Source of the DNA: Clostridia bacterium
Lineage (GTDB): Bacteria > Bacillota > Clostridia > UMGS1883
DNA length: 40,727 nt
Reading direction: 5' to 3'
Assembly (NCBI GenBank): GCA_021202495.1
Contig: JAJQCX010000087.1
Coordinates: 1 to 40,727, forward strand
Position numbers and translations under genes: made by a program. This document shows, one piece after another, positions 32,283 through 39,699 of the stretch. Below the pieces are notes generated by a model, which worked only from the letters and a program-made list of their open reading frames with translations, did not search any database and was not told the DNA's origin. Position 1 is the stretch's first letter. Each line of letters starts with the position of its first letter.

Positions 32283-32739
32283 CCTTATCACTCCTCAAAT
32301 TTATTAATTTAGCTGTAAGCTCTTTTTGCACATTTAAAATTGAATCTATCTGTAAACCGTAAGAAAGAATATCTCTCTCGGTCTGTTCCTTCATCCTCAG
32401 TGTCTGCGCCGCGTCGGCTCTTGCCGCCTCGCGTATCAGCGTCGCCTCGTTTTCGGCTCTTTCCAATATGACCTGCGCCTTCTGCTCCGCGCCCTTTGCC
32501 AAATCGTCCGCAGCCTTTTGCGCCACAACAAGCGTCTCGCGCATGGTGTCCTCCATGCTCTTATATTTATTCACCAAATCCTCCAAAACCTCAAGTCTGT
32601 CCTTGAGCTTTATGTTCTCCTTGTAAAGCGCCTCATAGTCGCCTTGAATTACAGGCATCATTTCGTCGATGTCCGCTCTTTTATATCCTCCGATCGATTT
32701 GCGAAACTCAATCTTCTGAATTTCAAGAGGTGTCAGCAT
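32206..32739 (-). CDS. divIVA: DivIVA domain protein
   Basis: DivIVA binds curved membrane at poles and septa and organises division and wall synthesis. The 177-residue product begins with the conserved membrane-binding segment TPLEIQKIEFRKSIGGYKRADIDEMM, then a long coiled coil (about 30-150) rich in Glu, Lys and Ala. The last 25 residues (VEPAEDTVPDEGVASAERT end) are encoded by DNA that also encodes the start of IleS in another frame. ATG lies 11 bases after GGGAG. The neighbours sepF and ylmH confirm the division cluster. Confidence 0.93.
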   Translation of the reverse strand: MLTPLEIQKIEFRKSIGGYKRADIDEMMPVIQGDYEALYKENIKLKDRLEVLEDLVNKYKSMEDTMRETLVVAQKAADDLAKGAEQKAQVILERAENEATLIREAARADAAQTLRMKEQTERDILSYGLQIDSILNVQKELTAKLINLRSDKDGLQSDVEPAEDTVPDEGVASAERT

Positions 32740-32766
32740 AAAACAATCAACTCCCTTAGATGTACT

Positions 32767-33537
32767 TCAAATGTACTTCTTTATCGTCACATAAATGCGT
32801 CCCTTTTTCGAAAGACCCGACGTTGACGCAACAATGCCTTTTCCGTGGCGGCGCACCGAAATTATGTCCCCTTCTTTTATTTCCCTGTCGCATTTTACGC
32901 AAAGGCGCTGATTTAAGAAAAACATTTGATTTTCAATCATCTCCGCCGCCTTTGAGCGCGACGTCGAAAGCATCACCGAAACGACGCTGTCGGCTCGAAG
33001 GCTTGCAACCGTCCCCGTCACCTCTTCAAACCGCGCCTCAACGTGAAGCTCACAAGGCTCGGTAATCTCCGAGCGCACACTGACGCCTCCGACCGCGGTA
33101 AGGCTCTGCGCAACATATTTCGCCGTTTTTTCCTCGGCAAATAAAACCGCGTCCTCACCACGCACCAAAATGTCGCCCACACGGCAGCGCTCAATTCCGA
33201 GCGACAAAACGCTGCCCAAAAAATCGGGAGGCTTTAATCTTACAATCCCGCTCCACGTTATCCTCACGGCTTTTATCGGAAAATAAATCTCCTCATCCGC
33301 GACAGATGAAAACGCCAGCATAACACGCGCCGCGCCCTCATAGCCGCCGCCTGCGCTCCGGAATGTTTCACCGATGTACTTTTCGCGGTTTAAAAATTCG
33401 CCGTATTCTCTTTCCGACAAAAACTGCGTGAACATTACTCTGCCGCTCTTTTCCGCGGCGGCAGCCTTGTCAAAAACCTTTTCCAGCGCCTCTCGGTCTT
33501 CCGCCGTCAACGCCGCCAAAAATTTTTCTCTGTCCAT
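32767..33537 (-). CDS. ylmH: YlmH-like S4 domain RNA-binding protein
   Basis: YlmH is an RNA-binding protein encoded in the division cluster; homologues act on ribosomes or in quality control. The 256-residue product has an N-terminal alpha/beta region (REKFLAALTAEDREALEKVF, FLSEREYGEFL) and a C-terminal S4 domain (about 180-245: ASLRADSVVSVMLSTSRSKA, VKCDREIKEGDIISVRRHGKG). Its ATG follows the sepF stop immediately (TAAATG) with little ribosome site of its own, so its translation is probably coupled to sepF. Confidence 0.9.
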   Translation of the reverse strand: MDREKFLAALTAEDREALEKVFDKAAAAEKSGRVMFTQFLSEREYGEFLNREKYIGETFRSAGGGYEGAARVMLAFSSVADEEIYFPIKAVRITWSGIVRLKPPDFLGSVLSLGIERCRVGDILVRGEDAVLFAEEKTAKYVAQSLTAVGGVSVRSEITEPCELHVEARFEEVTGTVASLRADSVVSVMLSTSRSKAAEMIENQMFFLNQRLCVKCDREIKEGDIISVRRHGKGIVASTSGLSKKGRIYVTIKKYI

Positions 33538-34029
33538 TTATATATCCAACGAAAAGTCGTTCGAGCCGTAAAGACTCTCCTTAATGTCGCCGGTAATCTT
33601 CACGCCGTTGGGCGTCACTATAAATATTTCCTTCGACGCTTTTTCCACCGAGCCGTCAAGTGCATACGATGCGCCGCAAACCATGTCAACTACGCGCACG
33701 GCATCGCTGTGGTCAAGCCTTGCAAGGTTAAACACCACAGGGATTCTCTGCTTCATATGATCGACTATCGTCCTTGCGCCCTCAAACGTGTCAAGCTTCA
33801 AAAGGGCAATCTCCTGCGCACCGCCGGAATTAAGCGTCACAACCTTGCCTTTCTTCACTCCCGGAGCCGAAAAATCCTCCGACGTGCGAGTTGTCTGCAC
33901 CGTCTGTGTTGTCTGACGTGTCTTTGTTCGCTTTTCCTCCTTAGGCGTTACCTCTTCCTCTTCGCCTTCATCGTCTTCCAGTGTAAACAGCATGTTCTTA
34001 AATTGTTTCATTGCGTCTGAAAGTGCCAA
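33538..34029 (-). CDS. sepF: cell division protein SepF
   Basis: SepF is a membrane-associated protein that bundles FtsZ filaments and anchors the division ring in Gram-positive bacteria. The 163-residue product has a short N-terminal amphipathic helix (MALSDAMKQFKNMLF), an acidic then basic Thr-rich linker (about 17-55), and the compact SepF domain (about 70-150: LLKLDTFEGARTIVDHMKQRIPVVFNLARLD). The start is TTG, 6 bases after GGGGGAG. A hairpin element shared with pyrB stands just upstream. ylmG, often next to sepF, is absent. Confidence 0.94.
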   Translation of the reverse strand: MALSDAMKQFKNMLFTLEDDEGEEEEVTPKEEKRTKTRQTTQTVQTTRTSEDFSAPGVKKGKVVTLNSGGAQEIALLKLDTFEGARTIVDHMKQRIPVVFNLARLDHSDAVRVVDMVCGASYALDGSVEKASKEIFIVTPNGVKITGDIKESLYGSNDFSLDI

Positions 34030-34058
34030 TTTGTTCTCCCCCTATCTTTTTGTATATG

Positions 34059-34123
34059 GTTCGGCGGCTGCGCCGCCGAACACGGGGACAAGCTCCGCTT
34101 TTCCCCGTAAACCTCTTTTCACA
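34059..34123 (-). repeat. two-hairpin element, copy 2 (sepF leader)
   Basis: GTTCGGCGGC, TGC loop, GCCGCCGAAC (34059-34081) is followed by ACGGGGA...TCCCCGT (34082-34108), which has an inner AAGC/GCTT stem on the minus strand. Bases 34078-34123 are identical to the pyrB copy. It begins 2 bases after the yggS stop codon and ends about 30 bases from the sepF start. Confidence 0.75.
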
Positions 34124-34125
34124 GT

Positions 34126-34788
34126 TTAATCGCGCTTCCCGAAAATTGCCGAACCTACCCGAACGTGCGTCGCACCTTCTTCGACGGCAGCGGTATAATC
34201 CCCGCTCATGCCCATCGAAAGAATGTCAAAGCCGTCGTACTCTTCAAACAATTCTCTTGCGCGTCTGAAAATCGGACGCGCCTCGTCGCTATTTTCGCAT
34301 TTGGGAGCCATTGTCATCAGCCCGCGCACCCGCACGTGCCCCAACTCCCCTATCTTATTCATTATATCGGGTATTTCCTCAATTGTCAAACCATATTTGC
34401 TTTTTTCTCCCGATATATTTATTTCAAGCAGCACATTTTGCACAATATTTTGCATTGCGGTGCGTCTTTCCGTTTCGCTCAAAAGCTCCCACGAATCGAT
34501 AGAATGAATGAGCTCGGTTTTCCCCGCAATGTATTTCACCTTGTTTTTCTGCAAATGACCTATCAAGTGCCACCTTGCGCCCTTGACCTTCTCCATCTTG
34601 TCGACCATTTCCTGCACTCTGTTTTCGCCCAATATCACGCAGCCCGCGTCAACCGCCTCCCGCACTCTTTCGGGCGGCATCGTCTTTGAAACGGCAATCA
34701 GCGTCACGTCGTTTTTTCGCCCCGCTCTTTCGCACGCCTTTTCAATATTCTCGCGCACCCGCTCAATATTTTCCGCAATTTCGCTCAT
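34126..34788 (-). CDS. YggS family pyridoxal phosphate homeostasis protein
   Basis: YggS/YlmE/PLPBP proteins bind PLP through a lysine and balance PLP and amino-acid pools; no enzymatic activity is established. The 220-residue TIM-barrel protein shows LIAVSKTMPPERVREAVDAG, with the PLP lysine in AVSK, then GENRVQE, WHLIGHLQKNK and MSGDYTAAVEEGATHVRVGSAIFG. The ATG at 34788 follows GGGGG at 7 bases and overlaps the aroEK stop as ATGA. It occupies the ylmE position before sepF. Confidence 0.93.
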   Translation of the reverse strand: MSEIAENIERVRENIEKACERAGRKNDVTLIAVSKTMPPERVREAVDAGCVILGENRVQEMVDKMEKVKGARWHLIGHLQKNKVKYIAGKTELIHSIDSWELLSETERRTAMQNIVQNVLLEINISGEKSKYGLTIEEIPDIMNKIGELGHVRVRGLMTMAPKCENSDEARPIFRRARELFEEYDGFDILSMGMSGDYTAAVEEGATHVRVGSAIFGKRD

Positions 34789-36143
34789 TCCAAAGCCCCC
34801 TTTAAGCAATGCTCATAGTAAAGGTCAAGTATCGCTCCCGCGCTTTCTTCCTTCTCCGCGTCGGTCACGTCAAGCGCGGCGTCGCAGTTTTGATAAAACG
34901 GCTCTCTTTCCTCCAAAAGCTTTGCCGCCTCCTCCTTCGTCTTTCCCGAAAGAAGCGGGCGAGAGTCGGTATTGTCTCCGATGTTTTTGTAAACTCTGTC
35001 AATGTCCGCCTTAAGCCTCACAATAAATCCGTTCTGCCGCAAAATATCTATGTTTTCCTTTCGCAGCACGGCTCCGCCGCCAAGCGAAATCACGGCTCCC
35101 TGCTCCTTCGCCGCCCGCTTTATCGTCTCACTCTCAAGGTCGCGGAAATATTTTTCGCCCTTTTCCTTAAATATATCCGTTATCTTCCCATGCTCGCGCT
35201 CTATCACGTCATCCGTGTCGATAAACCGCATGCCGACTCTTGACGCAATCTCGCGCCCGACCGCGCTTTTCCCCGTGCCCATAAAGCCCGTCAGCACGAT
35301 GTTCTTTTTCATCGCCGTCATGGCGTAAAGCGCGTCAACTATAGTTTCGTCAACTTTTTTTCCCGTAAAGCGTTCAAACGCCGCCACCGCCTGATAAATG
35401 AGCATCCCAATCCCGCCGACGCATTTCAGCCCCACCGAGCCCGCCATTTTCAAAAACATCGTCCTTCGCGGACAATACACAATGTCCGCCGCCACGGCGC
35501 TCTTTTTCATTTTTTTAAACACTCTCATGTCGTCAATCGGGCTCAAATCGCTGTTCATGCCGACGCTCGTCGCGTTTATCAGTATGTCCGCATCGTAAAC
35601 GTCCTCAACCCTTTTTGCCTTTTTGGGGTAATATTTGTTTATCCTTTCGCACAGCGCGTCCGCCTTGTCAGCCGTCCTGTTTTTTATCTCAATTTCCTTC
35701 GCGCCCGCCTCCGCCAACGCCATCGCAACGCCCATCGCCGCGCCGCCCGCGCCCAATATAACGCAAGTTTTGCCCTTAACGTCAACTCCCTCGCGCTTAA
35801 GGCTTCGTATAAATCCCTCGCCGTCGGTGTTATAACCTTTAATTTTTCCGTTTTCGTTCACGAGAGTGTTGCACGCGCCCATTCTCTTTGCCGCTCCGTC
35901 AACCTCATCCGCCAATCGGAACGCCTCCGTTTTGTGCGGAATTGTCACGTTCAATCCGCGGATATTCAGCGCCTTCATGCCGCGCAGCGCATTTTCCATC
36001 TCGCCCTTTTCGACCCTGTAGGCGCAGTATGTATAATCAAGCCCCGTCAAACGCGCCATAGTGTTGTGCAAAAGAGGCGACAAGCTGTGCTCCACCGGGC
36101 AGCCCACAACACCCAAGCTCACCGTTTTTCCGTTAATACCCAT
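34785..36143 (-). CDS. aroE-aroK: fused shikimate dehydrogenase / shikimate kinase
   Basis: The 452-residue protein joins two consecutive steps of chorismate synthesis. Residues 1-277 are AroE: PVEHSLSPLLHN (shikimate binding), NVTIPHKTEA (catalytic Lys), GYNTDGEGF, the NADP loop GAGGAAMGVA, and GIGMLIYQA. From about 278, MKKNIVLTGFMGTGKSAVG starts AroK with Walker A, DTDD, FRDLE and GGGAV. No ribosome site or stop lies at the joint, so this is one polypeptide. ATG follows AAGGGGGT. NADPH-dependent reduction of dehydroshikimate followed by ATP phosphorylation of shikimate is inferred. Confidence 0.95.
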   Translation of the reverse strand: MGINGKTVSLGVVGCPVEHSLSPLLHNTMARLTGLDYTYCAYRVEKGEMENALRGMKALNIRGLNVTIPHKTEAFRLADEVDGAAKRMGACNTLVNENGKIKGYNTDGEGFIRSLKREGVDVKGKTCVILGAGGAAMGVAMALAEAGAKEIEIKNRTADKADALCERINKYYPKKAKRVEDVYDADILINATSVGMNSDLSPIDDMRVFKKMKKSAVAADIVYCPRRTMFLKMAGSVGLKCVGGIGMLIYQAVAAFERFTGKKVDETIVDALYAMTAMKKNIVLTGFMGTGKSAVGREIASRVGMRFIDTDDVIEREHGKITDIFKEKGEKYFRDLESETIKRAAKEQGAVISLGGGAVLRKENIDILRQNGFIVRLKADIDRVYKNIGDNTDSRPLLSGKTKEEAAKLLEEREPFYQNCDAALDVTDAEKEESAGAILDLYYEHCLKGALE

Positions 36144-36170
36144 ACCTTTTACCCCCTTCGTACCTTTCCG

Positions 36171-36250
36171 CGCGAGCCGCGCGTCAATTTAAATTTTGCA
36201 CAGCAAAATTCTTCCTCAACTTCACGCTTCAAACTCCAAACTGCTGTTCT
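36171..36250 (-). repeat. dispersed repeat at the 3' end of the DUF1016 gene
   Basis: On the minus strand the DUF1016 3' end runs through a GGAGTTTGAAGCGTGAAGTTGAGG-like tract (stop TGA inside it), then a hairpin AATTTTGC/GCAAAATT (36190-36211), then GACGCGCGG. The order matches the tract after the AI-2E gene and the hairpins near 7980 and 10510. Confidence 0.5.
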
Positions 36251-37322
36251 GCTGCTGCAGCAAAAACATAGCCTTTTGCGTTTCTATTTCCGCTCTCAAT
36301 TCTTCCTCGGTCGGCAAATATAATTTATATTTTGAAGCAAAAAGCTGCTCGCTGCCGTGCATTACCGAATATCGCGCTATGTCCTCATCGGTATCGGAGC
36401 AAAGCACAATTCCAATCGTTGGGTTGTCGCCCTCGCTGCGTTTCATCTCGTCGTACATTCTAATATACATATCCATTTGCCCGACATCCTGATGTGTGAT
36501 TTTCTGCGTTTTCAAATCTATCAATACAAAGCATTTCAAAATGTAATTATAAAACACAAGGTCAATATAGTAATCCTGCTTTTCCGTATGAATGTGCTGC
36601 TGACGCGCGACAAAAGCATATCCTTTGCCAAGCTCCATGAGAAATTTTTGCAAATTCGACAAAATACTTGTCTCAAGCTCGCTTTCCGTGAAATCCGCAT
36701 CGGACGACATTCCCAAAAATTCCGCTATGACAGGATTTTTGATAAATTCAAGCTTGTCTGACCGATACTCCGCCGTCAAATTTTTCATTTCCTTTTCAAC
36801 TGTCTCCCGATTTTGAGATCGGAGCATACGATAATAATACTGTGACGAAACATTGCGCTGCAGCGTCCTCACGCTCCAACCTTCCGACGCTGCTTCCTTT
36901 TCATACCAAGCGCGGGCATTTTCGTCTTTAACCTGCAACAGAATTGCATAGTGTGACCATGACAGCAGCCCTGCAGATTTTCCAGACACCGTCTGGAAAA
37001 TCTCCGGATAGGCTTTATAAAACGAATAAAAATTATATAAATTTGATTTTGTAAATCCTTTGCCAAACTCCGCGGTAAGCTCCTTTGACAGCTTTTTTAT
37101 AACCTCCGCACCGTATTCGGCGCGGTTTTCGCCCTGCATTTCTTCGCTCGCAATCCTAAACCCAAGAAGCCAATTTCTGCGCACAAGCAAAGTGTTGACC
37201 GCTTGATAAGCCGATTTTTGCGCAGACTCGATTATCCCGCACATATCCTTCAAAATGTCGTCTGTTTTGACAAAATCATTCATAATGTTGTTTGCGCCAA
37301 TGTTTGCCGGCTTTGTATCCAT
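36222..37322 (-). CDS. DUF1016 / YhcG-type PDDEXK nuclease-domain protein
   Basis: The 366-residue protein belongs to the YhcG/DUF1016 family, predicted nucleases of the PDDEXK superfamily that often travel with mobile DNA or restriction loci. The N-terminal DUF1016_N helical region covers about 20-180 (NWLLGFRIASEEM, AEFGKGFTKSNLYNFYSFYKAYPE, LSWSHYAILLQVKD). The C-terminal domain carries YYIDLVFYNYILKCFVLIDLK, the D...(D/E)xK catalytic pattern with Asp in place of Glu. ATG lies 9 bases after GGGGAG. It interrupts the leu/yqeG and aroEK biosynthetic run, and repeats lie on both sides, so lateral gain is likely. Confidence 0.9.
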   Translation of the reverse strand: MDTKPANIGANNIMNDFVKTDDILKDMCGIIESAQKSAYQAVNTLLVRRNWLLGFRIASEEMQGENRAEYGAEVIKKLSKELTAEFGKGFTKSNLYNFYSFYKAYPEIFQTVSGKSAGLLSWSHYAILLQVKDENARAWYEKEAASEGWSVRTLQRNVSSQYYYRMLRSQNRETVEKEMKNLTAEYRSDKLEFIKNPVIAEFLGMSSDADFTESELETSILSNLQKFLMELGKGYAFVARQQHIHTEKQDYYIDLVFYNYILKCFVLIDLKTQKITHQDVGQMDMYIRMYDEMKRSEGDNPTIGIVLCSDTDEDIARYSVMHGSEQLFASKYKLYLPTEEELRAEIETQKAMFLLQQQNSSLEFEA

Positions 37323-37444
37323 AATGCTTCTCTCCCCGTTTTGTAAAATGAAACGCTTTAAAGCCCCATGCCGGTATCAATATTACACCGCGCAAAGCGC
37401 CGGTGTGGTCAAAAAACCTTGTTTCATTCTCCTTGCTCTTCCTT
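37323..37444. other. intergenic upstream of the DUF1016 gene
   Basis: AT-rich leader with an ACACCG...CGGTGT hairpin (37385-37407). It should contain the DUF1016 promoter, but I see no convincing box pair. Confidence 0.35.
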
Positions 37445-37621
37445 GGGAAGCACTGATTAATTAACGCCTAACGGCTTGGCACACATCTCGCTTGCGTATT
37501 TTCCGTCATTGGGGCACAAGAAATCCCTCGTGAATACACAAAGTATTCACTCGAAATTTTTGCACAATCTGACGAAAAATCCGACGGCGCGATACACCGC
37601 CTACATCAATCAGCGCTTCCC
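37445..37621. mobile_element. 177-bp MITE-like palindromic element
   Basis: Terminal inverted repeats GGGAAGCACTGATT (37445-37458) and AATCAGCGCTTCCC (37608-37621) match at 13 of 14 positions. The inside is also a long imperfect palindrome: GTGAATAC/GTATTCAC at the centre (37530-37550), ATTTTCCGTCA against TGACGAAAAAT, and ATCTCGC against GCGCGAT. There is no coding capacity. It supplies the last codons and stop of yqeG. These are the marks of a miniature non-autonomous transposable element. Confidence 0.75.
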
Positions 37622-38109
37622 CTTATCCGCCGCAAAAACGGCTTTTCCAAGATTCGTTTGAATTTTATGAATTTCCCCTCGCCCTCGGGCGTTATCGGCT
37701 CCACAAGCACGCTCAAGCACCCCGCACGGTTCGCGCCCCAAACGTCGGTAAATATCTGATCGCCTATCGCGGCGATTTTACTTTTTTGCACACTCATGCA
37801 CTCCGCCGCTTTTTCATAGCCCAACACCCGCGGCTTTAACGCCTTTGAAACGTGGTATTCAATCCCAATCCTTTCGCAAAACGGCGCAACCCTTTTCTCC
37901 GAATTGTTCGACACAACGCAGAGCTTTATGCCGTTTTGCCGCATGTCCTCCAAAAAGAGCTTCACCCTCTCCGTCGGATTAGGGTCGTCGTGCGGCACAA
38001 GAGTGTTGTCTATATCAAGCACCACAGCCTCCATGCCTTTTTCAAGGAGCATGGAGGCAGTGATGCACGATATTGATTTCGCATATATATCGGGAAAAAA
38101 ATTTTTCAT
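37606..38109 (-). CDS. YqeG family HAD phosphatase
   Basis: YqeG is a HAD subfamily IIIA phosphatase, cytoplasmic, of uncertain substrate, found in most Bacillota. Motif I is VLDIDNTLVPHDDP at about 31-44; KLCVVSNNSE is motif II; GDQIFTDVWGANRAG is motif IV. The start ATG at 38109 overlaps the leuB stop. The C-terminus (RGSAD) and stop codon are read from the terminal repeat of the inserted element at 37445-37621, so the original end has probably been replaced. The core is complete, so the protein may still work. Confidence 0.92.
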   Translation of the reverse strand: MKNFFPDIYAKSISCITASMLLEKGMEAVVLDIDNTLVPHDDPNPTERVKLFLEDMRQNGIKLCVVSNNSEKRVAPFCERIGIEYHVSKALKPRVLGYEKAAECMSVQKSKIAAIGDQIFTDVWGANRAGCLSVLVEPITPEGEGKFIKFKRILEKPFLRRIRGSAD

Positions 38110-39167
38110 CACAATCTTGCGACAACGGCGTCGCCCATTTCCTTCGTTCCGAGCGCGTCCTTTCCGCCCGCAATGTCGCCGGTTCTGAGCCCATCGGAGA
38201 GAGCCTTCTGCACCGCGTTTTCAATGCAGTCCGCCTCGTCCTTCATCGCAAAGGAGTAGCGCAGCATCATCGCAACCGAAAGTATTGTCGCCAAGGGGTT
38301 CGCGATGTTCTTACCCGCAATGTCGGGCGCCGAGCCGTGTACGGGCTCGTACATTCCGAACGTCCCCTCGCCCAAAGACGCCGACGGCAGCATACCGATT
38401 GAACCCGTTATTTGGCTTGCCTCATCGGAGAGTATGTCGCCGAAAATGTTTGATGTCGCAATAACGTCAAACTGCAGCGGATTTCTCACAAGCTGCATCG
38501 AAGCGTTGTCAACGTAGAGATAATCAACCTTAACCTCCGGGTATTTCGGCATTATATCACGCGTTACCTCGCGCCACATTCTCGACGTTTCGAGAATGTT
38601 TGCCTTGTCGACTACCGTAACGTGCTTATTTCTCTTCATCGCAATTTCAAACGCCTGAATCAAAAGACGCTCGATTTCCTTCTTTGAATAGCTCTCCGTG
38701 TCATACGCCGAGTTTCCGTCCTCGCTTCTTCCGCTCTCGCCAAAGTAAATGCCGCCCGTCAGCTCGCGCACAATCATAATGTCTATTCCGTCGCCCGTTA
38801 TCTCGCTCTTGAGCGGGCAAGCCGACGCAAGCTCCTTATACATTACCGCCGGACGCAAATTCGCATACAAGCCCAATCCTCCGCGCAAGCCCAACAGCGC
38901 CTGTTCGGGGCGAATGCCCGGGATATTGTCCCACTTGGGACCGCCGACCGCGCCCAAAAGCACGCTGTCAGCCTGCTTTGCCTTTTCAAGCGTCTCTTCG
39001 GGGAGCGGCTTTCCCGTCGCGTCAATCGCGCAGCCGCCCGCCAAAAGATATTCATAGCTGAACGTGTGACCGAACTTTTCGCCCACAGCGTCAAGCACCT
39101 TTATCGCTTCTTTTACAACCTCAACCCCGATTCCGTCTCCGGGAATAACGGCAATTTTCTTGTTCAT
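38109..39167 (-). CDS. leuB: 3-isopropylmalate dehydrogenase
   Basis: LeuB oxidises and decarboxylates 3-isopropylmalate to 2-oxoisocaproate using NAD. The 352-residue product has [17 protein letters not shown], the substrate loop [19 protein letters not shown]-like [28 protein letters not shown] (metal Asp residues) and [20 protein letters not shown] (NAD). It lies 24 bases after leuD in the same operon, and yqeG starts on its stop codon. GAAGGA is the ribosome site. Confidence 0.96.
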   Translation of the reverse strand: MNKKIAVIPGDGIGVEVVKEAIKVLDAVGEKFGHTFSYEYLLAGGCAIDATGKPLPEETLEKAKQADSVLLGAVGGPKWDNIPGIRPEQALLGLRGGLGLYANLRPAVMYKELASACPLKSEITGDGIDIMIVRELTGGIYFGESGRSEDGNSAYDTESYSKKEIERLLIQAFEIAMKRNKHVTVVDKANILETSRMWREVTRDIMPKYPEVKVDYLYVDNASMQLVRNPLQFDVIATSNIFGDILSDEASQITGSIGMLPSASLGEGTFGMYEPVHGSAPDIAGKNIANPLATILSVAMMLRYSFAMKDEADCIENAVQKALSDGLRTGDIAGGKDALGTKEMGDAVVARL

Positions 39168-39191
39168 TTCAAAACAGTCCTTCCGAATATA

Positions 39192-39680
39192 TTAAAGTTT
39201 TTCCTTTGCGTATTTCACAAGTCCGCCCGCCGAGATTATTTCTTGAATGAATTCCGGAAACGGCGTCGTTGTATACTCTTTTCCCTTTGTCACATTCTTT
39301 ATCACGCCCGCCGAAAGGTCGGCTTCAATAATGTCGCCCGCCTCCGCGTCGTCGACGCATTCCGGCGACTCCAAAATCGGAAGTCCGATGTTTATCGAAT
39401 TGCGGTAGAAAATACGCGCGAAGCTCTTTGCTATTATCAGCGAAATGCCGCTCGCCTTTATCGCAATCGGCGCGTGCTCGCGCGACGAGCCGCAGCCGAA
39501 GTTAAAGCCGCCGACCATTATGTCGCCCTCGCTCACCTTTTCGACAAAGCTCGTGTCGATGTCCTCCATGCAGTGCGCCGCAAGCTCCTTTTCAACAGTT
39601 GTATTCAAATATCTCGCCGGTATGATAACATCTGTGTCGATGTTGTCGCCGTATTTAAAAACATTGCCCTTTACATTCAT
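39192..39680 (-). CDS. leuD: 3-isopropylmalate dehydratase small subunit
   Basis: LeuD is the swivel-domain subunit that pairs with LeuC to isomerise 2- to 3-isopropylmalate. The 162-residue, archaeal/clostridial short form shows [36 protein letters not shown] and [19 protein letters not shown] lies 9 bases after GGAGG. It is 19 bases downstream of leuC. Confidence 0.95.
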   Translation of the reverse strand: MNVKGNVFKYGDNIDTDVIIPARYLNTTVEKELAAHCMEDIDTSFVEKVSEGDIMVGGFNFGCGSSREHAPIAIKASGISLIIAKSFARIFYRNSINIGLPILESPECVDDAEAGDIIEADLSAGVIKNVTKGKEYTTTPFPEFIQEIISAGGLVKYAKEKL

Positions 39681-39699
39681 GACCTTTATCCTCCTTCAC

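Noticed and set aside
32740-32766. T-box or other riboswitch before ileS
   Set aside because: ileS starts inside divIVA, and the divIVA leader is only 27 bases, too short for a T-box.
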